DNA of 23,290 nucleotides. Source: an uncultured Clostridium sp. (lineage in GTDB: Bacteria; Bacillota; Clostridia; Lachnospirales; Lachnospiraceae). Positions 12,837 through 20,446 of the stretch are shown one piece after another (position 1 is the stretch's first letter; every line of letters starts with the position of its first letter). Both the position numbers and the translations under genes were made by a program. Below the pieces are notes generated by a model. The model searched no databases, had not been told where the DNA came from, and saw only the letters and a program-made list of their open reading frames with translations. The DNA lies in contig CABVBU010000040.1 of assembly GCA_902496665.1 (NCBI GenBank), positions 1-23,290 on the forward strand, written 5' to 3'.

Positions 12837-14687
12837 ATGGGGACAAAAGACGGCGGAAAAAAGCCGAACCCGAATGATCTCAATTCATTTAAGGGATTTT
12901 TCTATTATATGATCATAATTCTGGTCATGACGGTCCTGTTAAACGGAATCGTATTCCCGTCCACACTGAAAAGCCAGGTAAAGGAAGTCGGCTACAACGA
13001 ATTCCTGACCATGGTGGACAACGGGCAGGTCACACAGGTGGAAAAAGATGATGCGAACGGTGAGATCGTATTTATCACAAAAGACAGCAATGGAAAACAG
13101 CAGGTCTACAAGACAGGACTCTGGGATGACCCGGACCTGACAGAACGGTTATACAGTAAGGGAGTGACCTTCGACAAGGTGATCCCGCAGAAGGAATCCG
13201 CTATTATGGCATTCTTCACAAACTGGATCCTTCCGTTCGTGATCATGATCGGACTCGGGCAGATCTTAAGCCGCAGCATGGCGAAGCGCATGGGCGGAAA
13301 CGCGATGACATTCGGAAAGTCCAACGCGAAGATCTACGCGGAGAGCGAGACCGGCGTGACATTTGCGGATGTTGCAGGTGAGGAAGAGGCGAAGGACGCT
13401 TTAAAGGAGATCGTTGATTTCCTTCATGACCCGAAAAAATATTCCGATATCGGTGCCACACTTCCGAAGGGCGCACTTCTCGTAGGCCCTCCAGGAACAG
13501 GTAAAACATTACTTGCAAAGGCTGTTGCCGGTGAGGCGCACGTTCCGTTCTTCTCGATCTCCGGCTCTGAGTTCGTTGAGATGTTCGTCGGCATGGGTGC
13601 CGCGAAGGTCCGGGACCTCTTCAAGCAGGCAAATGAGAAAGCTCCGTGTATCGTCTTTATCGATGAGATCGATACCATCGGTAAAAAGCGTGACGGAAGC
13701 GGCATGGGCGGAAATGACGAGCGCGAGCAGACCCTGAACCAGCTGCTTACAGAAATGGATGGATTCGACGGACGAAAGGGTGTTGTGATCCTGGCGGCTA
13801 CAAACCGTCCGGAGACCCTTGATAAAGCCCTCTTGAGACCGGGCCGTTTCGACAGAAGAATTCCGGTGGAGCTTCCGGATCTCAAAGGCCGTGAGGCGAT
13901 CCTGCGGGTACATGGAAAAGACGTCAAGATGGATGAGTCCGTTGACTTTAACGCCATCGCGAGAGCGACTGTCGGTGCCAGCGGTGCCGAGCTTGCGAAC
14001 ATTATCAACGAGGGCGCGCTCCGTGCCGTCCGCATGGGACGCCGCGTCGTATCCCAGGCTGACCTGGAGGAGAGCGTTGAGACCGTTATCGCCGGTTACC
14101 AGAAGAAAAACGCGTCCGTATCTGAGAATGAACGCCGGATCGTCGCTTACCACGAGATCGGCCACGCCCTGGTGGCTGCGTGCCAGAGCAATTCCGCTCC
14201 GGTACACAAAATCACAATTATTCCGAGAACATCGGGTGCTCTCGGCTATACGATGCAGGTGGAGGACGGTGAGCGCCTTCTTATGAGTAAGGAGGAGGCA
14301 CTTAACAAGATCGCCACATTGACCGGCGGACGTGCGGCTGAGGAATTCATGTTCCACTCCATCACGACCGGTGCATCCAACGATATCGAGCAGGCCACAA
14401 AGCTTGCCCGCGCCATGGTGACCCGTTACGGTATGAGCGACCAGTTCGGTATGGTTGCCCTTGAGACCGTGACGAACCAGTACCTTGGCGGAGACACCTC
14501 CCTTGCATGCTCACCGGAGACAGCGAAAGCCATTGATGACGAGGTGATCGCTACCGTGAAGGCACAGTACGGGAAGGCAATGGGAATCTTAAGAGACCAT
14601 GCAGCAAAATTAAACGAGCTCGCTGGATATCTTCTCGAAAAGGAGACGATCACAGGGGAAGAATTTATGGAGATCCTGAACCGGTAA
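12837..14687 (+). CDS. ftsH: ATP-dependent zinc metalloprotease FtsH
   Basis: The 616-residue membrane protease degrades damaged membrane proteins and short-lived regulators. Two membrane helices (about 22-41 and 128-146) flank an extracytoplasmic domain. The AAA+ module follows: Walker A GPPGTGKT (217-224), pore loop MFVG (249-252), Walker B IVFIDEID (272-279), and the second region of homology ending in arginine fingers PGRFDRR (335-341). The zinc protease has HEIGH (H439, E440, H443) and a third ligand in SNDIEQAT (D516). The second motif residue after Glu is Ile rather than the more common Ala/Ser, but zinc ligands are intact. AAGGAGG seven bases before the ATG sets the start. The C-terminus is short. 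The gene is alone, not next to tilS-hpt as in many Firmicutes, and divergent from trpXYZ. It may be one of several FtsH copies. Confidence 0.96.
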   Translation: MGTKDGGKKPNPNDLNSFKGFFYYMIIILVMTVLLNGIVFPSTLKSQVKEVGYNEFLTMVDNGQVTQVEKDDANGEIVFITKDSNGKQQVYKTGLWDDPDLTERLYSKGVTFDKVIPQKESAIMAFFTNWILPFVIMIGLGQILSRSMAKRMGGNAMTFGKSNAKIYAESETGVTFADVAGEEEAKDALKEIVDFLHDPKKYSDIGATLPKGALLVGPPGTGKTLLAKAVAGEAHVPFFSISGSEFVEMFVGMGAAKVRDLFKQANEKAPCIVFIDEIDTIGKKRDGSGMGGNDEREQTLNQLLTEMDGFDGRKGVVILAATNRPETLDKALLRPGRFDRRIPVELPDLKGREAILRVHGKDVKMDESVDFNAIARATVGASGAELANIINEGALRAVRMGRRVVSQADLEESVETVIAGYQKKNASVSENERRIVAYHEIGHALVAACQSNSAPVHKITIIPRTSGALGYTMQVEDGERLLMSKEEALNKIATLTGGRAAEEFMFHSITTGASNDIEQATKLARAMVTRYGMSDQFGMVALETVTNQYLGGDTSLACSPETAKAIDDEVIATVKAQYGKAMGILRDHAAKLNELAGYLLEKETITGEEFMEILNR

Positions 14688-14707
14688 AAGCAGTATATCA
14701 ATGTGAG

Positions 14708-14752
14708 AAGACTCAGAGACCATGTAAAGTGGCTGCTCTGAGTCTTTTTTCT
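14708..14752 (+). terminator. Intrinsic terminator after ftsH
   Basis: AAGACTCAGAG (14708-14718) pairs perfectly with CTCTGAGTCTT (14736-14746), followed by TTTTTTCTTTTT. Confidence 0.9.
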
Positions 14753-14797
14753 TTTTGAAAAAGAAACAGGCATTGGGCTGACGATGTGAAATCTCGA

Positions 14798-14826
14798 TTG
14801 TGTGCACCGGAAACCTATGTTAAAAT
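14798..14826 (+). promoter_or_regulatory. Promoter of the zinc-ribbon membrane protein gene
   Basis: TTGTGT (14798-14803), a 17-bp spacer and TAAAAT (14821-14826) precede the gene by about 80 nt. Confidence 0.5.
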
Positions 14827-14908
14827 GAAGGTAGAAATTTAGCTGTTGGGCTTAAAATACAAAATTAAAATGACCTGAAAAGAGGAATACCGACAGGAGG
14901 AACAACGG

Positions 14909-16120
14909 ATGAAACAGAGATATTGTCCATACTGCGACCAGAAAATGACATCGGGTCTATACTGCAGCGGATGCAAAAGGATCGTGTGGCATCCATATAT
15001 GCAGGATGTGGATTACTATTTAAATGAGAGACATCCGCAGCATGAGTCAGACTGCCTGTACCATGATGGCGGAAGCGAATACCCTGGAAGCAGCGCGTCC
15101 GGCACAGATTCGTACACGGGCACATTTAAAGGGAATGGGACATCGACCAGAATACAGGGCGGAAAGAAAAAGACAAACCAGGAGAAGAAGACAGCGGATC
15201 CATTCCGGAATATGGGAAACCGGACGGCGGGACAGCGGAATGCGTTTGAGCATATGAAGAGCCAGCTTGAACAGTACCGCGGTCAGGCAGACACCTTCCA
15301 GAGCGGAACTCACAGTAGCCAGTCTGCGAAGAACATCATGGACCGTGTAAACTCCGAGCGGGGACGGAAGAAGCCGTTTACCGGCGTCCTGATCGTCGTG
15401 ATCATCTGGCTGGTATTTTCCATCGGCGGAAATCTGCTGTTCATGATCAGGCACGCGGTCCGGGAGGCGATATACGGAGTCGAGGACATTTTCAATTCGT
15501 CCGGCGACGATCTCTGGTCCTCTGCCGATTCCAACGCTGAGGAGGTTCTTGGGGAGGGTGAGCTCTCCGCCGAGGAGGTGCGGGCCATTGGAGTAAACTG
15601 CACGAATTACGGCCACTATGATGCCCAGCTTGCGGATGTGACGGCCGCCCTGGAACGGCTCCTGCCGCAGTATGGATTTTCTGAGTGGTCGATGGAGGAC
15701 ACATACAGCTACAACTATGCTTCGGACGATATGAGCTGGTACAACACAGATCAGGCCTATTATCTGAACCGTGACGGGGAGTATGTGGGAAGTATTACGA
15801 TCTACGCCGACACGGCAACGGATGATCTCCATGGGATCGGTGCCTACAGCAGCGATGAGGAGGCATTCTACCAGATCGTGGATGTGCTGGAAGCCGCATT
15901 CCAGGAATTCGGCTATCTGGATACGGATCTAAGCGGACAGGAGATATACCAGGAACTGATCAATACCGAGGACATGATCGTCAGTAAGACAGATGACAGC
16001 GTCAGCGGATTTACCACAGCCTATGGACCGGAGATTCTTGCAGGGAAAGAGAGCCCGTCAGGGGATGATTTCTACTCGATCCAGATGTACGCGCCGGGAT
16101 ATTACACAAGCGTAGAGTAG
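14909..16120 (+). CDS. Zinc-ribbon, single-pass membrane protein of unknown function
   Basis: The family is not one I can name. The 403-residue product begins with a zinc ribbon: C6-x2-C9 and C19-x2-C22 in MKQRYCPYCDQKMTSGLYCS. A polar, low-complexity stretch rich in Ser, Gly, Thr and Lys follows (about 55-155). One membrane helix is at about 159-180, just after the basic RGRKKP, so the ribbon should be cytoplasmic. The C-terminal about 220 residues are acidic and outside the membrane, with many Asp, Glu, Ser and Tyr (for example DTYSYNYASDDMSWYNTD). AGGAGG sets the start at 14909. It is a single-gene unit with its own promoter and terminator, upstream of rpoB. Such proteins may act as envelope sensors or scaffolds, but nothing proves it. 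Confidence 0.85.
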   Translation: MKQRYCPYCDQKMTSGLYCSGCKRIVWHPYMQDVDYYLNERHPQHESDCLYHDGGSEYPGSSASGTDSYTGTFKGNGTSTRIQGGKKKTNQEKKTADPFRNMGNRTAGQRNAFEHMKSQLEQYRGQADTFQSGTHSSQSAKNIMDRVNSERGRKKPFTGVLIVVIIWLVFSIGGNLLFMIRHAVREAIYGVEDIFNSSGDDLWSSADSNAEEVLGEGELSAEEVRAIGVNCTNYGHYDAQLADVTAALERLLPQYGFSEWSMEDTYSYNYASDDMSWYNTDQAYYLNRDGEYVGSITIYADTATDDLHGIGAYSSDEEAFYQIVDVLEAAFQEFGYLDTDLSGQEIYQELINTEDMIVSKTDDSVSGFTTAYGPEILAGKESPSGDDFYSIQMYAPGYYTSVE

Positions 16121-16147
16121 AATAGTAAAAATTATATAGAACTGATA

Positions 16148-16196
16148 AAAAGGTGTGCTGCAGGATTATCTGAAAGATTCTGAAGCACACCTTTTA
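16148..16196 (+). terminator. Intrinsic terminator after the zinc-ribbon gene
   Basis: AAAAGGTGTGCT (16148-16159) pairs with AGCACACCTTTT (16183-16194), and TATC follows. Because A and T runs flank the stem it may work in both directions. Confidence 0.8.
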
Positions 16197-16200
16197 TCTC

Positions 16201-16371
16201 AGTCGAGAAGACTCCCACCTCTTCAGGTGGTGAGTCATAACAAATTAGTCTCAGTGGGAGTCAGGTCTCCGACTGAGACAAACGCTCCGCGAGGATGCGC
16301 AGTGATTCTGTAAAGAATATGTCAGCTTGCGCTGACCAGAATCACGCGCCAGGTCTCACGGACGTTCGACT
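16201..16371. repeat. Highly folded 170-bp intergenic element, possible MITE-like or structured RNA
   Basis: The ends carry an inverted repeat (AGTCGA at 16201-16206, TCGACT at 16366-16371). Inside are GACTCCCAC (16210-16218) with GTGGGAGTC (16254-16262); a competing CCACCT-CTTC-AGGTGG hairpin (16215-16230); GTCTCAGT (16248-16255) with ACTGAGAC (16272-16279); and a nested hairpin of GCGC and GTGATTCTG (16297-16310) with CAGAATCAC and GCGC (16337-16349), topped by GTCAGC-TTGC-GCTGAC. There is no gene in it. The CCCACCT-loop-AGGTGG hairpin recalls hairpins seen near IS200/IS605-type elements, but no transposase is present. Confidence 0.55.
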
Positions 16372-16438
16372 TGAATTCATTCCGAATAAAATTCCCATCA
16401 GAAGGAAAAATGTCCAGAAAAACTTTGTAAAAAAGTGC

Positions 16439-16467
16439 TTGACAGATTGACAACCCCATGGTAGTAT
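16439..16467 (+). promoter_or_regulatory. rpoBC promoter
   Basis: TTGACA (16439-16444), a 17-bp spacer and TAGTAT (16462-16467) form a strong promoter. A second TTGACA at 16447-16452 has no -10 partner at the right distance. A leader of about 90 nt follows, with repeated ATGTGCA blocks and a TGGTATCA/TGGTACCA pair at 16485-16508. Confidence 0.75.
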
Positions 16468-16563
16468 GAAATGTGCACTATTGTGGTATCATGTGCATAT
16501 GGTACCAGTATGCCCAAAATTGGCTATTGATTATAGAGAAAGAAAACAGGGGTGAAACGTCAA

Positions 16564-19500
16564 ATGGAGAAAAGCAGAATGCGTCCGGTGCCGGCCGGCA
16601 AGAGCGTAAGAATGAGCTTCTCAAGACAGAAAGAAGTTCTTGAGATGCCGAACCTGATCGAGATCCAGAAGGATTCTTATCAGTGGTTCCTCGACGAGGG
16701 CCTGAAAGAGGTCTTTGACGATATCTCTCCGATCGCTGACTTTGCTGGCCATCTGAGCCTGGAGTTTGTAGACTTCACGCTTTGCAAAGATGACATCAAA
16801 TATACGATCGAAGAGTGCAAAGAGCGCGATGCGACTTACGCGGCACCTTTGAAAGTTAAGGTGAGACTCTGCAACAAAGATAAAGATGAAATCAATGAAC
16901 ATGAGATTTTCATGGGCGATCTGCCGTTAATGACAGATACCGGCTCCTTCGTTATTAACGGTGCCGAGCGTGTTATCGTCAGCCAGTTGGTACGTTCCCC
17001 AGGTATATATTATGGAATCGATCATGATAAGATCGGTAAGGAATTATACTCCTGTACTGTGATCCCGAACCGTGGAGCATGGTTAGAGTATGAGACTGAT
17101 TCCAACGACGTGTTCTATGTCCGCGTAGACCGTACAAGAAAGGTCCCGGTTACAGTCCTGATCCGTGCGCTCGGATATGGAACAAACGCCGAGATCATCG
17201 ACCTCTTCGGTGAAGAGCCGAAGCTTCTTGCAAGCTTTGGAAAAGATACATCCGACAACTATCAGGATGGTCTCCTTGAATTATATAAGAAGATCCGTCC
17301 GGGCGAGCCGCTGTCCGTTGACAGTGCTGAGAGCCTGTTAAATGGTATGTTCTTCGACCCGAGAAGATACGATCTCGCGAAGGTCGGAAGATATAAATTC
17401 AACAAGAAGCTCCACATGAAGAACCGTATCGTAGGACAGATTCCGTCCGAGGATATCGTCGATACATCTACAGGTGAGATCCTTGCTGAAGCAGGAAAGG
17501 CAATCACAAAAGATCAGGCAATCGCGATCCAGAACGCAGCGATCCCGTACGTATGGATCCAGACTGAGGAACGCGTAGAGAAGGTTCTCTCCAACCTCAT
17601 GGTAGACCTTTCCGCATACGTAACATTTAATCCGGAAGAAGTAGGTATTACAGAATTAGTATACTACCCGGTATTAAAAGAGATTCTGGAAAAAGCAGGG
17701 GATGATGAGGAAGAGTTAAAAGCAGAACTTCGCCGCAACATCCACGAGCTCGTTCCGAAGTGCATCACGAAGGAAGATATCCTTGCTTCCATCAACTACA
17801 ATATGCACCTTGAGTACGGCATCGGCGTAAAAGATGATATCGATCATCTTGGAAACCGTCGTATCCGTGCGGTCGGTGAGCTGCTTCAGAACCAGTACCG
17901 CATCGGTCTCTCCAGAATGGAGCGTGTGGTACGCGAAAGAATGACAACACAGGACATCGACGGAATCACTCCGCAGTCCCTGATCAATATCAAACCGGTA
18001 ACCGCAGCAGTGAAGGAGTTCTTCGGAAGCTCCCAGTTATCCCAGTTCATGGATCAGAACAACCCGTTATCCGAGCTTACGCATAAGAGACGTCTCTCCG
18101 CGTTAGGACCGGGCGGTCTGTCCAGAGAGCGTGCGGGATTCGAGGTTCGAGATGTACACTACACCCACTACGGTCGTATGTGTCCGGTCGAGACTCCTGA
18201 GGGACCGAACATCGGTCTGATCAACTCCCTTGCAAGCTATGCGAAGGTAAACCAGTACGGTTTCGTTGAGGCTCCGTACCGTGTCGTAGATAAGACTGAT
18301 CCGGCAAACCCGCGTGTTACCGATGAAGTCGTTTATATGACTGCGGACGAAGAGGATAACTACATCGTAGCACAGGCGAACGAGCCGCTCGATGAGGAAG
18401 GCCACTTCATCCACAATAACGTATCCGGTCGTTTCCGTGAGGAGACTTCCTCCTTCCAGAAGAGACAGATCGATTTAATGGACGTATCCCCGAGAATGGT
18501 ATTCTCTGTCGCTACCTCCATGATCCCGTTCTTACAGAACGATGACGCGAACCGTGCCCTGATGGGATCCAACATGCAGCGTCAGGCTGTACCGCTTCTT
18601 TCCACAGAAGCTCCGGTTGTTGGTACCGGTATCGAGGGCAAAGCTGCCGTTGACTCCGGTGTCTGCGTTGTTGCAAAGAATGCCGGCGTTGTTGAGCGCT
18701 CCGCGTCCAATGAGATCGTGATCAAGAGAGATTCTGACGGAAACCGTGATGTTTACCGTCTGATCAAGTTCTCACGAAGCAACCAGTCCAACAGCTACAA
18801 CCAGAAGCCGATCGTTTACAAGGGTGACCATGTAGAGAAGGGCGAGGTTATCGCAGACGGACCGTCCACAAAGGATGGAGAGATCGCACTTGGTAAGAAC
18901 CCGCTGATCGGATTCATGACCTGGGAAGGTTACAACTACGAGGATGCGGTTCTCTTAAGCGAAAAACTCGTTATGAACGATGTATACACATCTGTTCATA
19001 TTGAAGAATATGAATGCGAATCCCGTGACACCAAGTTAGGACCGGAAGAGATCACAAGAGACGTTCCGGGTGTTGGTGAGGACGCATTAAAAGATCTGGA
19101 TGAGAGAGGAATCATCCGCATCGGCGCTGAGGTACGTGCCGGTGATATCTTAGTCGGAAAGGTAACCCCGAAGGGAGAAACCGAGCTGACAGCAGAAGAG
19201 AGACTTCTCCGCGCGATCTTCGGTGAGAAGGCAAGAGAAGTCCGCGACACATCCTTAAAAGTACCGCACGGTGCATATGGAACTATCATCGACGCGAAAC
19301 TCTTCACAAGAGAGAACGGCGACGAGCTTGCTCCTGGCGTAAATGAGACTGTCCGTATTTACATCGCTCAGAAACGTAAGATCTCTGTCGGTGATAAGAT
19401 GGCCGGCCGTCATGGTAACAAGGGTGTTGTCTCCCGTGTACTTCCGGTAGAGGATATGCCGTTCCTTCCGAATGGCCGTCCGCTCGATATCGTATTAAAC

Positions 19501-20427
19501 CCGTTAGGCGTGCCGTCCCGAATGAACATCGGACAGGTCCTCGAGATCCACTTAAGCCTTGCTGCGAAGGCGCTCGGCTTTAACGTTTCCACACCGGTAT
19601 TCGATGGCGCGGACGAGAACGATATCCAGGATACACTGGAGCTTGCAAATGATTATGTAAATATGGAATGGGATGCATTCCAGGAGAAGTATAAGGATAT
19701 CCTTCGTCCGGATGCGATGGAATACCTCGGCGAGCACCTTGACCATCGTGCTCTCTGGAAAGGCGTTCCGATCAGCCGTACCGGTAAGGTACAGCTCCGT
19801 GACGGACGTACAGGTGAATACTTCGATGGTCCGACTACGATCGGACACATGCACTACCTGAAACTGCATCACCTGGTTGATGATAAGATCCATGCCCGTT
19901 CCACAGGTCCATACGCACTGGTAACACAGCAGCCGTTAGGTGGTAAAGCACAGTTCGGCGGACAGCGTTTCGGTGAGATGGAGGTTTGGGCTCTTGAGGC
20001 TTACGGTGCGGCTTACACCCTTCAGGAGATCCTGACTGTGAAGTCCGATGACGTTGTAGGACGTGTAAAGACCTACGAGGCGATCATCAAGGGCGAGAAC
20101 ATTCCGGAGCCGGGTATTCCGGAGTCCTTCAAGGTACTCTTAAAAGAGTTACAGTCTCTCGGACTGGACGTAAGAGTGCTGCGTGACAACGGTGAAGAGG
20201 TCGATATGTCTGAGAACATCGACTACTCCGATACCAACTATGACCTTCGTTCCATCATCGAGGGAGACCGCCGTTACAACGATAAGGAAGACTTATCCGA
20301 CTATGGATTCCAGAAACAGGAATTCAAGGGCGACGAGCTCGTTAATGTGGAAGAAGATGACTATACAAACGACGGTGCCAAAGACGACTATGTCGATGAC
20401 GATTATACCGAGGATGACGACAAATAA
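16564..20427 (+). CDS. rpoB: DNA-directed RNA polymerase subunit beta
   Basis: The 1287-residue beta subunit forms one side of the catalytic cleft of RNA polymerase. All main blocks are visible: the N-terminal MSFSRQKEVLEMPNLIEIQK, the rifampicin pocket (486-514), the GRMCPVETPEGPNIGLI block, the catalytic-site DKMAGRHGNKGVVSRVLP, and the C-terminal clamp region GGKAQFGGQRFGEMEVWALE. In the rifampicin region D497, H507 and S512 (E. coli D516, H526, S531) are wild type, so the target looks drug-sensitive. The final about 60 residues form a very acidic tail (ending VDDDYTEDDDK). I choose ATG at 16564 because AGGGGTGA lies eight bases before it; the in-frame GTG at 16552 overlaps that site. It has its own promoter and is 19 nt from rpoC. 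Confidence 0.98.
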   Translation: MEKSRMRPVPAGKSVRMSFSRQKEVLEMPNLIEIQKDSYQWFLDEGLKEVFDDISPIADFAGHLSLEFVDFTLCKDDIKYTIEECKERDATYAAPLKVKVRLCNKDKDEINEHEIFMGDLPLMTDTGSFVINGAERVIVSQLVRSPGIYYGIDHDKIGKELYSCTVIPNRGAWLEYETDSNDVFYVRVDRTRKVPVTVLIRALGYGTNAEIIDLFGEEPKLLASFGKDTSDNYQDGLLELYKKIRPGEPLSVDSAESLLNGMFFDPRRYDLAKVGRYKFNKKLHMKNRIVGQIPSEDIVDTSTGEILAEAGKAITKDQAIAIQNAAIPYVWIQTEERVEKVLSNLMVDLSAYVTFNPEEVGITELVYYPVLKEILEKAGDDEEELKAELRRNIHELVPKCITKEDILASINYNMHLEYGIGVKDDIDHLGNRRIRAVGELLQNQYRIGLSRMERVVRERMTTQDIDGITPQSLINIKPVTAAVKEFFGSSQLSQFMDQNNPLSELTHKRRLSALGPGGLSRERAGFEVRDVHYTHYGRMCPVETPEGPNIGLINSLASYAKVNQYGFVEAPYRVVDKTDPANPRVTDEVVYMTADEEDNYIVAQANEPLDEEGHFIHNNVSGRFREETSSFQKRQIDLMDVSPRMVFSVATSMIPFLQNDDANRALMGSNMQRQAVPLLSTEAPVVGTGIEGKAAVDSGVCVVAKNAGVVERSASNEIVIKRDSDGNRDVYRLIKFSRSNQSNSYNQKPIVYKGDHVEKGEVIADGPSTKDGEIALGKNPLIGFMTWEGYNYEDAVLLSEKLVMNDVYTSVHIEEYECESRDTKLGPEEITRDVPGVGEDALKDLDERGIIRIGAEVRAGDILVGKVTPKGETELTAEERLLRAIFGEKAREVRDTSLKVPHGAYGTIIDAKLFTRENGDELAPGVNETVRIYIAQKRKISVGDKMAGRHGNKGVVSRVLPVEDMPFLPNGRPLDIVLNPLGVPSRMNIGQVLEIHLSLAAKALGFNVSTPVFDGADENDIQDTLELANDYVNMEWDAFQEKYKDILRPDAMEYLGEHLDHRALWKGVPISRTGKVQLRDGRTGEYFDGPTTIGHMHYLKLHHLVDDKIHARSTGPYALVTQQPLGGKAQFGGQRFGEMEVWALEAYGAAYTLQEILTVKSDDVVGRVKTYEAIIKGENIPEPGIPESFKVLLKELQSLGLDVRVLRDNGEEVDMSENIDYSDTNYDLRSIIEGDRRYNDKEDLSDYGFQKQEFKGDELVNVEEDDYTNDGAKDDYVDDDYTEDDDK

Positions 20428-20446
20428 TTAGAAGGGAGTACCGTTC

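Noticed and set aside
13509..14357. 282-codon minus-strand frame inside ftsH
   Set aside because: It is a shadow of ftsH in GC-biased codon positions, with no independent signal.
16210..16262. Possible IS200/IS605 end or reRNA-like guide element
   Set aside because: Only the hairpin style is similar. No TnpA or TnpB remnant lies on either side, so I list it as an unclassified folded element.
16552..16563. GTG start for rpoB four codons upstream
   Set aside because: The GTG is itself part of the AGGGGTGA ribosome site for the ATG at 16564.
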